NCBI GenBank assembly: GCA_017622875.1
Contig: JAGAQG010000026.1
Coordinates: forward strand, 49,060-113,059
Source: Lachnospiraceae bacterium
GTDB lineage: Bacteria; Bacillota; Clostridia; Lachnospirales; Lachnospiraceae
Reading direction: 5' to 3'
Length of the DNA stretch: 64,000 bases
Shown here: one piece after another, positions 26,917 through 36,007 of the stretch
Numbering within the stretch: position 1 is the stretch's first letter
Layout of the letters: each line of letters opens with the position of its first letter
Translations under genes and position numbers: made by a program
Notes under the pieces: model-generated
What the model saw: the letters and a program-made list of their open reading frames with translations, nothing else
Databases searched by the model: none
What the model was told of the DNA's origin: nothing

Positions 26917-27849
26917 ATGGAAAAGAAGATTATTTATGAGATCAGTTCTCTTTACAGAGATAACTTTCGTGTGACCGGATTTGAATTTGGTGAAGGTGAA
27001 AAATCGGTCTGTATTGTGGGAAACTTAAGAGGAAATGAGGTGCAGCAGATCTACACCTGTTCCCAACTGGTGCAGAAGTTTAAGGTTTTGGAAAAAGAAG
27101 GGAAAATCAGAAAGGGACATAAGGTTTTAATTATACCATCGATGAATCCTTATTCCATGAACAGCAAGGAGCGATTCTGGCCCACAGATAAAACAGATAT
27201 TAACCGTATGTTTCCCGGGTATGATCTTGGGGAGACTACACAGAGAATTGCGGCAGGCATTTTTGAAGTTATCAAAGATTATAAATACGGGATGCAGTTT
27301 GCGTCCTTCTATATGCCGGGAAAATTCATGCCTCATGTGCGAATGATGCAGACAGGCTTTGAAAATGTGGAAATGGCAAAAGAATTTGGAATGCCATATG
27401 TGGTGCTTCGAAAGATTCGTCCCTATGATACAACAACATTAAATTATAATTGGCAGATTTGGGAAACCAATGCATTCAGTATTTATACCACTTCTACTAC
27501 AGAAATTGATAAAGAAAGTGCAAAAGAAGCAATCCGTGGAATTCTAAGATTTCTTGCAAAGCAGCAAATTATTGAATATACAACCCATGAGGGATATAAG
27601 TCTTCTGTAGTGACAGATTCTGAGATGATCTCGGTGCGTACAAAATCGGCAGGAATCTTTGATAGTAAAGTAAAAGCTGGGGAGGAGATTGCAAAGGGTC
27701 AGATTCTGGCACAGATTATTGATCCATTGGAAGGAGAGGTGAAGGAGAATCTGATTTCTCCCGTGGATGGAATCGTGTTTTTTGGGCATAATGATCCGCT
27801 CACTTATGCCAATACTGCTGTTTTTAAGATTATTTCAGGGGGAATCTAA
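26917..27849 (+). CDS. Aspartoacylase-like paralogue with degraded zinc site
   Basis: 310 aa, clearly related to the preceding protein (shared DINRMFPG and SPVDGIVFFGHNDPL). The HxxE motif reads RGNE, with Arg38 in place of the first zinc-binding His, Glu41 kept, and the DIHAS region replaced by a QFASFYM stretch. It is probably not a zinc hydrolase; it could pair with the intact paralogue or have lost activity and bind ligand. No frameshift, and the frame is full length, so it is maintained. Last gene of the operon before a long palindromic terminator. Confidence 0.85.
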   Translation: MEKKIIYEISSLYRDNFRVTGFEFGEGEKSVCIVGNLRGNEVQQIYTCSQLVQKFKVLEKEGKIRKGHKVLIIPSMNPYSMNSKERFWPTDKTDINRMFPGYDLGETTQRIAAGIFEVIKDYKYGMQFASFYMPGKFMPHVRMMQTGFENVEMAKEFGMPYVVLRKIRPYDTTTLNYNWQIWETNAFSIYTTSTTEIDKESAKEAIRGILRFLAKQQIIEYTTHEGYKSSVVTDSEMISVRTKSAGIFDSKVKAGEEIAKGQILAQIIDPLEGEVKENLISPVDGIVFFGHNDPLTYANTAVFKIISGGI

Positions 27850-27880
27850 ACAACGCATTGGAAAAAATGAACGAATAGAA

Positions 27881-27955
27881 CGAACGCGACAGATGATAAA
27901 AAGAGAGGATGCAAGTTTACTTGTAATCCTCTCTTTTTATCATCTGTCGCGTTCG
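27881..27955 (+). terminator. Terminator within a 30-bp perfect inverted repeat
   Basis: Arms 27881-27910 and 27926-27955 are perfectly complementary over 30 bases, with a 15-base loop that itself pairs partly. The inner AGAGAGGAT stem with CTCTCTTTTTAT gives a usable terminator for the ten-gene operon; the outer arms make it unusually long. No coding capacity. Confidence 0.75.
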
Positions 27956-27969
27956 TGTCATGAAAAAAA

Positions 27970-27998
27970 TTGACACTAGGAATCGATTGGAATATAAT
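27970..27998 (+). promoter_or_regulatory. glmM operon promoter
   Basis: Consensus TTGACA (27970-27975), 17 bases, consensus TATAAT (27993-27998). Start near 28005, about 30 bases before glmM. Confidence 0.85.
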
Positions 27999-28034
27999 TC
28001 TAATAACTATAAAATAAGATAGGAGTGCTATGCA

Positions 28035-29372
28035 ATGGGAAAATATTTTGGCACTGATGGCTTCCGCGGTGAAGCTAATGTAAAATTAACAGTAGAACAC
28101 GCATATAAGGTAGGCCGCTATTTAGGCTGGTATTATAAAAAAGATGGTTACAGACCACAGATCGTGATTGGAAAAGACACAAGAAGAAGCAGCTATATGT
28201 TTGAATATGCACTGGTATCTGGTCTGACTGCTTCTGGCGCAGACGTATCCCTACTTCACGTAACAACTACACCAAGCGTATCTTATGTAGTAAGAACAGA
28301 AGGTTTTGACTGTGGTATCATGATCTCCGCAAGTCACAATCCATTCTATGACAATGGTATCAAACTGATCAACAGAAACGGTCAGAAAATGGACGCAGAA
28401 GTAGAAGCAAAGATAGAACAGTACATTGATGGGGAAATCGAAGAAATCCCATTTGCACAGAGAGAAGAAATCGGCTGTGCAACAGATTTCTCTGCAGGAA
28501 GAAACCGTTATATTGGCTATCTGATTTCAATTCCTACCCGTTCCTTCAAAAATAAGAGAGTAGGTCTTGACTGTTCTAACGGCAGTGCCTCTGCAATTGC
28601 AAAGAGCGTATTCGATGCATTGGGAGCAAAAACCTACGTTATCCATAACGAACCAGACGGAACTAATATCAATACAAACTGTGGCTCCACTCATATTGAA
28701 TCTCTGCAGCAGTTCGTAAAAGACAATCAGCTGGATGTAGGTTTCGCTTATGATGGTGACGCAGACAGATGTCTTGCAGTAGATGAAAACGGAAACCTTA
28801 TCGATGGCGACCTCATTATGTATATCTGCGGTAAATATCTGAAAGAACGTGGTCAGCTTCACGACGATACAATCGTAACAACTGTCATGTCAAACATTGG
28901 TCTTTATAAAGCATGTGACCGTGAAGGACTGAAATATGAAAAAACAAATGTAGGCGATAAATATGTTTATGAAAATATGGTGACAAATGGACATTCTCTT
29001 GGCGGAGAACAGTCTGGACATATCATTTTCAGCAGACATGCAACGACAGGTGATGGTATTTTAACTTCCTTAAAATTAATGGAAGTTATATTAGAAAAGA
29101 AAACAACACTTGGAACTTTAGCTTCTGAAGTAAAGATTTATCCACAGCTTTTACAGAACTTAAGAGTGACAGATAAAGAGCTTGTATTAAATCATCCGGA
29201 TGTAATTGCAGCTGAAAAAGCAGTTGAGGAAGCACTTGGGGATGACGGACGTATTTTGGTACGTGCCAGCGGTACCGAACCATTACTTCGTGTTATGGTA
29301 GAAGCAGAAACTCAGGAACTTTGTGAGAAGCATGTTGCAGCAGTCATTGACGTAATGAAATCAGTGATGTAA
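28035..29372 (+). CDS. glmM: Phosphoglucosamine mutase
   Basis: 445 aa. FGTDGFRG at residues 5-12, the phosphoserine loop ISASHNPFYDNGIK near 98-111, the metal-binding YDGDADRCLAVD, the sugar-binding GGEQSGHI near 320, and the phosphate-binding RASGTEPLLRVM near 415. It interconverts glucosamine-6-phosphate and glucosamine-1-phosphate for cell-wall precursor synthesis; a related phosphomannomutase role is less likely given FGTDGFRG and length. First gene of a five-gene run. Confidence 0.92.
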   Translation: MGKYFGTDGFRGEANVKLTVEHAYKVGRYLGWYYKKDGYRPQIVIGKDTRRSSYMFEYALVSGLTASGADVSLLHVTTTPSVSYVVRTEGFDCGIMISASHNPFYDNGIKLINRNGQKMDAEVEAKIEQYIDGEIEEIPFAQREEIGCATDFSAGRNRYIGYLISIPTRSFKNKRVGLDCSNGSASAIAKSVFDALGAKTYVIHNEPDGTNINTNCGSTHIESLQQFVKDNQLDVGFAYDGDADRCLAVDENGNLIDGDLIMYICGKYLKERGQLHDDTIVTTVMSNIGLYKACDREGLKYEKTNVGDKYVYENMVTNGHSLGGEQSGHIIFSRHATTGDGILTSLKLMEVILEKKTTLGTLASEVKIYPQLLQNLRVTDKELVLNHPDVIAAEKAVEEALGDDGRILVRASGTEPLLRVMVEAETQELCEKHVAAVIDVMKSVM

Positions 29373-29392
29373 AGGAATAAGGAGAAGGGCAA

Positions 29393-30313
29393 ATGAAGAA
29401 AACAGCATTAGTAATTATGGCAGCCGGACTTGGCAGCCGTTTTGGGGAAGGTTTAAAACAGCTTGCAAAAGTAGGACCGGGCGGCGAAATCATTATGGAT
29501 TATTCGATTCATGATGCATTAGAAGCAGGCTTTAATAAAATTGTATTCATTATCCGCAAAGATATCGAAGCAGAATTTAAAGAAGTTATCGGAAACAGAA
29601 TTGAAAAGATTGCAGAAGTACAGTATGCATACCAGGAACTGGATAAATTACCGGAGGGCTTCACAAAACCTGCTGACAGAACAAAACCATTCGGTACGGG
29701 ACACGCAGTCCTTTGCTGTAAAGGGCTTGTAAAAGAACCATTTGCGGTTATTAATGCAGATGATTATTACGGAAAAGAGGCTTTTGTAAAAGTGCATGAT
29801 TTCCTGGTTCAGGAACACGACACATCAGAAAAATTACAGTTCTGTATGGCAGGCTTTATTCTTGGAAATACTTTAAGTGACAATGGTTCTGTAACAAGAG
29901 GTGTCTGCCAGGTAAGTGAAGAAGGACATCTGATGAAAGTTGTAGAAACAGGCGGGCTGGTAAGAACTGCGGAAGGTGCTGGAATTGAAAAAGAAGATGG
30001 TACAGTGGAACCAATCGATGCAGGGGTACACGTATCTATGAATATGTGGGGCTTCTCAGAAGAAATGATCGATATTCTGGAAGAAAACTTTGTAGAGTTC
30101 TTAAAGAGCATTCCAGAAGGGGATATTAAAAAAGAATATCTGCTCCCTACGATCGTAGATAATCAGATCCAGTCCGGAAAAGCAGATGTTTCTGTATTGG
30201 AAACAAAGGACAAATGGTTCGGCGTAACTTATAAGGAAGACAAACAGTTTGTCATCGATTCCTTCAAAGCACTCGTTGAAGCAGGTGTGTATAAGGAAAA
30301 GCTGTTTTCATAA
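29393..30313 (+). CDS. Sugar-phosphate nucleotidyltransferase
   Basis: 306 aa. The Rossmann-like NTP-transferase fold opens with VIMAAGLGSRFG and a Lys-containing KQLAKVGP; NADDYYG near 124 is the metal-binding segment. It lacks a C-terminal hexapeptide-repeat acyltransferase domain, so it is not GlmU. The sugar and nucleotide cannot be told. Placement after glmM suggests a cell-surface sugar precursor role. Confidence 0.85.
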   Translation: MKKTALVIMAAGLGSRFGEGLKQLAKVGPGGEIIMDYSIHDALEAGFNKIVFIIRKDIEAEFKEVIGNRIEKIAEVQYAYQELDKLPEGFTKPADRTKPFGTGHAVLCCKGLVKEPFAVINADDYYGKEAFVKVHDFLVQEHDTSEKLQFCMAGFILGNTLSDNGSVTRGVCQVSEEGHLMKVVETGGLVRTAEGAGIEKEDGTVEPIDAGVHVSMNMWGFSEEMIDILEENFVEFLKSIPEGDIKKEYLLPTIVDNQIQSGKADVSVLETKDKWFGVTYKEDKQFVIDSFKALVEAGVYKEKLFS

Positions 30314-30337
30314 GTTCGTAAGTTTAGAAAGGATTTT

Positions 30338-31237
30338 ATGACAATAGAATTTAGAAAGCCGGTAATGGAGGATAAAGCCTTAGTTACCGGCTATATCAAA
30401 CAGAAAAAAACAAGAAGCTGTGAGGACACTTTCGGCAATCTGCTCCTTTGGGCAAGATTTTACAACATTCGAATTGCAGAAGTAGAAGGAATGCTTGTCT
30501 CAGCTATCATGGGAGAAACATTAAGCTTCCATTATCCATATGGTGTGGGCGATGCAAAAAAATGTATTGAAAGCTTAATGGAATACTCTGAGGAACAGGG
30601 GCAGGAGTTTCGTATGCACTGTGTAACGCCGGAAGAATTTGAAGAGTTGGAAAGTCTCTTCCCGGGAGAATTCGAGATTGAATATGACCGTGACATCGCA
30701 GATTATGTATATGAAGCAGAAAAGCTTCGCAATCTTTCCGGGAAGAAGTATCACGGAAAGAAAAATCATGTAAATAAATTTAAAAAGACCTATGAGAACT
30801 GGGAATACATTTCCATGACAGGGGAACATACAGAAGAAGCGTTCCAATTGCTCTTAAAATGGAAAGAATTGAATGCCTGCATGGAAAACCATGAAAAAAA
30901 TGCGGAAAGCTGCGTCGCATCCAATTATCTGCGGTTGTTTGACGAGCTGGATGTCTGCGGCGGTATTCTTAGGGTAAACGGACAGGCAGCTGCATTTTCT
31001 ATTGGAGAACAGGTATGTGACGATACCATGGTGGTACACATTGAAAAAGCCCTTACAGAATATGAAGGGGCCTACACGATGATCAACCAGCAGTTCGTAG
31101 AGCATGAGTGCCAACATGTGACTTATGTAAATAGAGAAGAAGATACTGGAGATGAGGGTCTTAGAAAAGCAAAATTATCCTACCGCCCTGTATTTATGGT
31201 GGAAAAAGGAACTGTGAAGAGGAAGAAAAAACAATGA
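30338..31237 (+). CDS. DUF2156/phosphatidylglycerol lysyltransferase-like acyltransferase
   Basis: 299 aa cytosolic protein with a double GNAT-like architecture. The FRKPVMEDKALV opening, FGNLLLWARFY near residue 37 and KYHGKKNHVNKFKK near 141-154 are typical of DUF2156. Relatives aminoacylate lipids or act as acyltransferases. There is no membrane domain, so it is not a full MprF. It overlaps hisC by four bases. Confidence 0.8.
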   Translation: MTIEFRKPVMEDKALVTGYIKQKKTRSCEDTFGNLLLWARFYNIRIAEVEGMLVSAIMGETLSFHYPYGVGDAKKCIESLMEYSEEQGQEFRMHCVTPEEFEELESLFPGEFEIEYDRDIADYVYEAEKLRNLSGKKYHGKKNHVNKFKKTYENWEYISMTGEHTEEAFQLLLKWKELNACMENHEKNAESCVASNYLRLFDELDVCGGILRVNGQAAAFSIGEQVCDDTMVVHIEKALTEYEGAYTMINQQFVEHECQHVTYVNREEDTGDEGLRKAKLSYRPVFMVEKGTVKRKKKQ

Positions 31238-32292
31238 GTAACTGGAGAGAAAATGTTCGAAAAGTCGTTCCATATGTGCCGGGCGAACAGCCAAACAAGC
31301 CGGGAATGATCAAATTAAATACCAATGAAAACCCATATCCGCCGGCACCTGGCGTAAAAAGAGTGCTGGATGAATTTCAGGCGGATTCTTTGAGACTGTA
31401 TCCTGATCCTGCGGTCACAGATCTTGTAGAATGTCTTGCGGACTACTATGGTGTGGGAAAGGATCAGGTCTTTGTAGGCGTTGGCTCTGATGATGTTCTG
31501 GCCATGGCTTTTATGACATTTTTTAATTCGGAGAAACCAATTTTATTTCCGGATATCAGTTATTCTTTCTACAGTGTGTGGGCAGAGGAATTTAAGATCC
31601 CATACAAAAGACCTGCGCTGGATGAAAATTTTAAGCTGGTAAAGGAAGATTACTATCAGGAAAATGGTGGTGTGATCTTCCCGAACCCAAATGCGCCGAC
31701 AGCAATCTATGAGCCATTAGAGACTATCGAAGATATTTTACAGCATAACAAGGATGTGGTTGTTATCGTCGATGAGGCGTATATTGATTTTGGCGGACAG
31801 TCAGCCCTGCCGCTGATTGAAAAATATGAGAATCTTCTGGTGGTTCAGACATTCTCAAAATCCCGTTCCATGGCGGGCATGCGTATTGGATTCGCCATAG
31901 GAAATCCGGAACTTATTAAATACTTAAATGATGTAAAATATTCCTTCAACTCCTACACAATGAACCGTACAGCAATCTGCTGCGGTGTGGAAGCAGTGAG
32001 GGATGATACCTATTTTAAAGAGACAACTGCAAAGATTATAGAGACGAGAGAATGGGCAAAAGAAGAGCTTACAAAGCTTGGGTTTACTTTCCCGGAGTCG
32101 CAAGCAAACTTTATCTTTGCGGCACATGAGAGCGTACCTGCAAAAGAAATTTTTGCAGCGCTCAGAGAGGCCAATATTTATGTCAGATATTTTAATGCAC
32201 CACGCATCAGCAACTATCTGCGCATTACGATTGGCACCAGGGGAGAAATGGAAAAACTGTTTGAGTTTCTACGTACATATTTGAACAAGTAG
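31234..32292 (+). CDS. hisC: Histidinol-phosphate aminotransferase family protein
   Basis: 352 aa PLP enzyme of fold type I. NENPYPP near residue 27, VIVDEAYIDFGG near 173, the PLP-binding Lys in TFSKSRSMAGMRIGFAIG, and RITIGT near the C terminus. It transfers the amino group to imidazole acetol phosphate in histidine synthesis, but lies away from other his genes and beside an acyltransferase and a lipid kinase, so a different amino acid substrate is possible. Confidence 0.85.
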   Translation: MSNWRENVRKVVPYVPGEQPNKPGMIKLNTNENPYPPAPGVKRVLDEFQADSLRLYPDPAVTDLVECLADYYGVGKDQVFVGVGSDDVLAMAFMTFFNSEKPILFPDISYSFYSVWAEEFKIPYKRPALDENFKLVKEDYYQENGGVIFPNPNAPTAIYEPLETIEDILQHNKDVVVIVDEAYIDFGGQSALPLIEKYENLLVVQTFSKSRSMAGMRIGFAIGNPELIKYLNDVKYSFNSYTMNRTAICCGVEAVRDDTYFKETTAKIIETREWAKEELTKLGFTFPESQANFIFAAHESVPAKEIFAALREANIYVRYFNAPRISNYLRITIGTRGEMEKLFEFLRTYLNK

Positions 32293-32302
32293 GGGCAAAG
32301 CG

Positions 32303-33229
32303 ATGAGAAAGATCTATTTTATTTACAATCCGCATTCAGGAAAAGAACAAATTGGATCAAAATTAAATGAAATTATTCGTACATTGGCAGAAAAAGACAA
32401 TGAGCTGACGGTGGTACCTACCATTGGATATCTGGATGCCATGGAGCGAATTACAAATCTGCCGGATGGCTATGATCTGGTCGTCTGCAGCGGGGGAGAC
32501 GGAACACTGGATGAAGTGGTAACAGGAATGATGAAGCGTCCGAAGGAAAGACGTGTTCCGATCGGGTATATTCCAGCAGGAACTACAAACGATTTCGCCA
32601 GAAGTCTTGAAATTCCGAGAAATATGCCGGAAGCAGCGAAAAATGCTATGATGGGGCGTCCATTTGCATGCGACATCGGGTCCTTTAATGATGATTCCTT
32701 CGTGTATATTGCATCTTTTGGAATCTTTACAGAGGTATCTTACAGCACAAAGCAGGAAATCAAAAACGTTTTAGGCCATATGGCATACATTCTGGAGGGA
32801 ATGAGAAGCCTTTATAATGTAAAATCCTATAAAATGAAGGTTTCCAGCGACGAAATGGAATTTGAAGGGGACTTTTTATTTGGTATGATCACAAACTCTA
32901 AATCCGTAGCGGGATTTAAAGGACTGGTAAGAGGAGACGTGCAGTTCGATGACGGTGTTTACGAAGTAACCTTTATCAAACGCCCGAAAAATCCTCTGGA
33001 GCTTCAGGAAATTCTTACAGCACTTTTAACAGAGGAATTGCATTCTGACTATATGTATTCCTTCAGAACCAGAAGGCTTACCATTGAATCAGAGGAGATG
33101 GTTCCATGGACACTGGACGGAGAGTTTGGCGGAGAGCACTGTAATGTTCTGATCGAGAATAACCAGCAGGCAGTGGAAATTATTATTAATAGTGCAGATT
33201 TGCCAAAGAAAGAGGAAGAAATTAGTTAA
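32303..33229 (+). CDS. Diacylglycerol kinase family lipid kinase
   Basis: 308 aa. The catalytic domain has IYNPHSGK near 6-13 and VCSGGDGTLDEVV near 57-69, with PAGTTNDFARSL near 92-103. It resembles YegS/BmrU/DgkB enzymes that phosphorylate diacylglycerol or related lipids at the membrane face. Last gene of the glmM unit, 10 bases after hisC. Confidence 0.9.
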   Translation: MRKIYFIYNPHSGKEQIGSKLNEIIRTLAEKDNELTVVPTIGYLDAMERITNLPDGYDLVVCSGGDGTLDEVVTGMMKRPKERRVPIGYIPAGTTNDFARSLEIPRNMPEAAKNAMMGRPFACDIGSFNDDSFVYIASFGIFTEVSYSTKQEIKNVLGHMAYILEGMRSLYNVKSYKMKVSSDEMEFEGDFLFGMITNSKSVAGFKGLVRGDVQFDDGVYEVTFIKRPKNPLELQEILTALLTEELHSDYMYSFRTRRLTIESEEMVPWTLDGEFGGEHCNVLIENNQQAVEIIINSADLPKKEEEIS

Positions 33230-33288
33230 AATCACTACAAAGTGAATAAATTTATAGTTTTTTTGAAGAAAATCGTATTTTTTTAAAG

Positions 33289-33306
33289 AGTTTAAATTGT
33301 TAAACT
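33289..33306. promoter_or_regulatory. Palindromic operator candidate upstream of mglB
   Basis: AGTTTAA and TTAAACT arms are perfectly inverted around a four-base ATTG spacer, about 50 bases before the mglB start. It may be a dimeric repressor or activator site controlling the sugar transporter. The binding protein is unknown. Confidence 0.35.
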
Positions 33307-33357
33307 AGTCCTAACAGAAGGGCCAGGGGAGCCCTCAAAAATAAGGAGGAATTTAAC

Positions 33358-34407
33358 ATGAAAAAGAAACTCTTAAGCGCACTTTTATGTGTAGCAATGG
33401 TAGCATCTTTAGTAATCGGATGCGGCTCTAAAGAAGAAGCAGCAGCTCCAGCTGAAGAAGCAGCAGCTCCAGCTGAAGAAGCAACAGAAGAAGCATCTGC
33501 TGACGCTACCACTTACAAAGTTGGTGTAGCAATCTACCAGTTCGATGACAACTTCATGACACTGTACCGTAACGAATTAGAGAGCTATATGAAATCTCTT
33601 GAAACAGATACAGTGAAATATGATATCACAATCGTAGATGGTAAAAACGATATGGCTACTCAGACAGACCAGATCAACACATTCATCACACAGGGTATGG
33701 ATGTTATCATCTGTAACTTAGTTCAGACATCTTCTGCAGAAACAATCATCGATGCAGTAGTTGGCGCTGACATCCCATTAGTACTGATTAACCGTGAACC
33801 ACTTGGTGATACAGACGAATCTTACGCTGGTATCCTTGACAATCCATACGTATGCTACGTTGGTGCAGATGCTCGTCAGTCTGGTACATTCCAGGGACAG
33901 ATCGTTCTTGATTTAGCAGATCAGGGTGATATCAATGGCGATGGAAAAGTTTCTTACGTTATGATCGAAGGAGACCCAGAAAACGTTGATGCTCAGTACA
34001 GAACAGAATTCTCTATTAAGGCTCTTACAGACGCTGGCGTAGAAACAGAATGTTTAGTTGATCAGGTTGGTATGTGGGCAACAGATAAAGGTCAGGAAAT
34101 CGCAGCTACAGCACTTTCACAGCACGGCGATGCAGTAGAAGTTATCTTCTGTAACAACGATGCTATGGCTCTTGGTGCAGCAGCAGCAATTGAAGCAGCA
34201 GGCCGTACAGTTGGTGAAGACATCTACTTATTAGGTGTTGATGCTCTTGAAGAATGCCAGCAGATGGTAGCTGAAGGAACAATGACAGGTACAGTATTAA
34301 ATGACCATGTTGGACAGTCTCATACAGCAGTTGACGTTGCAATCAAAGCTTTAAACGGTGAAGCAATCGACAATTACTACTGGGTTGACTACGTAATGAT
34401 TAAATAA
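33358..34407 (+). CDS. mglB: Galactose-type ABC transporter substrate-binding lipoprotein
   Basis: 349 aa. Lipobox IGCG (Cys near 22), then an Ala/Pro/Glu linker encoded by a 21-base tandem repeat (33433-33453 and 33454-33474), then a Peripla_BP_4 fold. The DINGDGKVSYVMIEGD segment corresponds to the MglB calcium loop. It binds galactose, glucose or a related sugar outside the cell. A hairpin terminator after it should raise its expression relative to the permease genes. Codon bias is that of a highly expressed gene. Confidence 0.9.
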   Translation: MKKKLLSALLCVAMVASLVIGCGSKEEAAAPAEEAAAPAEEATEEASADATTYKVGVAIYQFDDNFMTLYRNELESYMKSLETDTVKYDITIVDGKNDMATQTDQINTFITQGMDVIICNLVQTSSAETIIDAVVGADIPLVLINREPLGDTDESYAGILDNPYVCYVGADARQSGTFQGQIVLDLADQGDINGDGKVSYVMIEGDPENVDAQYRTEFSIKALTDAGVETECLVDQVGMWATDKGQEIAATALSQHGDAVEVIFCNNDAMALGAAAAIEAAGRTVGEDIYLLGVDALEECQQMVAEGTMTGTVLNDHVGQSHTAVDVAIKALNGEAIDNYYWVDYVMIK

Positions 34408-34426
34408 TTTTAGTCAATTATCTTTT

Positions 34427-34454
34427 AGTGGACCGCGTATGCGGTCCACTTTTT
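34427..34454 (+). terminator. Partial terminator between mglB and mglA
   Basis: Ten-bp perfect stem (34427-34436 with 34441-34450), loop GTAT, then five Ts. It lies inside the operon, a usual device for making more binding protein than membrane parts. Confidence 0.8.
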
Positions 34455-34478
34455 AATAATTAGAGGAGGTCTGCAAAT

Positions 34479-35990
34479 ATGTCTGAGTACCGATTGGAAA
34501 TGAAAGGAATCTGCAAATCCTTCCCAGGTGTTAAGGCTCTGGATCATGCACAGCTTCGTCTTCGTCCAGGTACTGTTCATGCCCTCATGGGTGAAAATGG
34601 TGCTGGTAAATCTACCTTGATGAAATGTATGTTCGGTATTTACAAAATGGACGAGGGTGAACTCTACTTTGAAGGGGAAAAAGTAGAAATTGGTGATCCT
34701 ATGGAAGCACTGAACATGGGTATTGCCATGGTGCATCAGGAGCTTCAGCCGATTCCTGCACGTACAGTAGGGGAAAATATTTTCTTAGGACGTTATCCTA
34801 TGAAGAAAGCATTGGGAATTATCCCGATTGTTGATCATAAAAAAATGTATGAAGATACAGCAGCTTTGTTGAAAAAAGTTCGTATGGATTTTGATCCAAA
34901 GCAGATGTTAGGAGAGTTAAGTGTTTCTCAGATGCAGTCTGTGGAAATTGCAAAGGCAGTTTCAGCAAACTGTAAGGTTCTGATTCTTGACGAACCAACC
35001 TCATCCTTAACTCAGAACGAGGTTGAGGCATTATTCCGCATTGTGGAAGATTTAAAGGCAGAAGGTGTTTCTATCGTTTATATCTCTCATAAAATGGATG
35101 AAATTTTAAGAATTTCCGATGAAGTTACCATCATGCGAGATGGACAGTATGTTGGTACATGGGAATCTAAAGAGTTAACAACAGATTTAATCATCACAAA
35201 GATGGTAGGTCGTGAACTTACAAACCTTTATCCGAAACGTGAAAATGTACCGGGTGAAGTTGTATTCGAAGTGGAAGATTTTAGCTCCATTAATCCAAAA
35301 AGCTTCCGTCATGCAAGCTTTAAACTTCGTAAAGGTGAAATCTTAGGCGTCGGTGGTCTGGTAGGTGCACAGAGAACAGAGCTGATGGAAGGTCTGTTTG
35401 GTATCCGTTCCCATACTTCCGGCACAATTAAATATAACGGCAAAGAATTGAAGATTAATCGTCCGAAGGATGCAATTGACCAGGGAATTGCAATGCTGAC
35501 AGAAGACCGTCGTGCCAGCGGTATCTTAGGAGTTCTGTCTGTAGCAGATAATATTTCTGTTGCTTCATTGAATCAGTATCTGGACTATGGATTCTGTCTG
35601 AATAATAAAAAAGTTGAAAAACTGGTACAGGATAATGTGGAAAAAATGAACATTAAGACTCCTTCCAGTAAAACTCAGATTCAGAGTCTTTCCGGCGGTA
35701 ACCAGCAGAAGGTTCTGATTGGACGCTGGCTGGCAAATAATCCGGATGTGTTGATCTTAGATGAGCCGACCCGTGGTATTGACGTTGGTGCGAAATATGA
35801 AATTTACTGCATCATCGCTGAACTGGCAAAACAGGGCAAGAGTATCATTATGATTTCTAGTGAAATGGCTGAGTTAATCGGTATGTCTGACCGTATCATG
35901 GTCATGTGCGATGGTCGTGTTACAGGATTTATCGATGGTGCTGAAGCTACACAGGAAAATATTATGGAACTGGCAACTCAGTTTGAATAA
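34479..35990 (+). CDS. mglA: Sugar ABC transporter ATPase with two ABC domains
   Basis: 503 aa. First domain Walker A GENGAGKST near residue 39, LSVSQMQSVEIAKA signature and LILDEPTSSL. The second domain has a degenerate Walker A region (GGLVGAQRTELM) and an intact LSGGNQQKV signature with LILDEPTRGID. This asymmetric pair is typical of MglA/RbsA/XylG. It energises uptake with the permease encoded next. Confidence 0.94.
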   Translation: MSEYRLEMKGICKSFPGVKALDHAQLRLRPGTVHALMGENGAGKSTLMKCMFGIYKMDEGELYFEGEKVEIGDPMEALNMGIAMVHQELQPIPARTVGENIFLGRYPMKKALGIIPIVDHKKMYEDTAALLKKVRMDFDPKQMLGELSVSQMQSVEIAKAVSANCKVLILDEPTSSLTQNEVEALFRIVEDLKAEGVSIVYISHKMDEILRISDEVTIMRDGQYVGTWESKELTTDLIITKMVGRELTNLYPKRENVPGEVVFEVEDFSSINPKSFRHASFKLRKGEILGVGGLVGAQRTELMEGLFGIRSHTSGTIKYNGKELKINRPKDAIDQGIAMLTEDRRASGILGVLSVADNISVASLNQYLDYGFCLNNKKVEKLVQDNVEKMNIKTPSSKTQIQSLSGGNQQKVLIGRWLANNPDVLILDEPTRGIDVGAKYEIYCIIAELAKQGKSIIMISSEMAELIGMSDRIMVMCDGRVTGFIDGAEATQENIMELATQFE

Positions 35991-36007
35991 GGAGGAAAAA
36001 AAGGATT

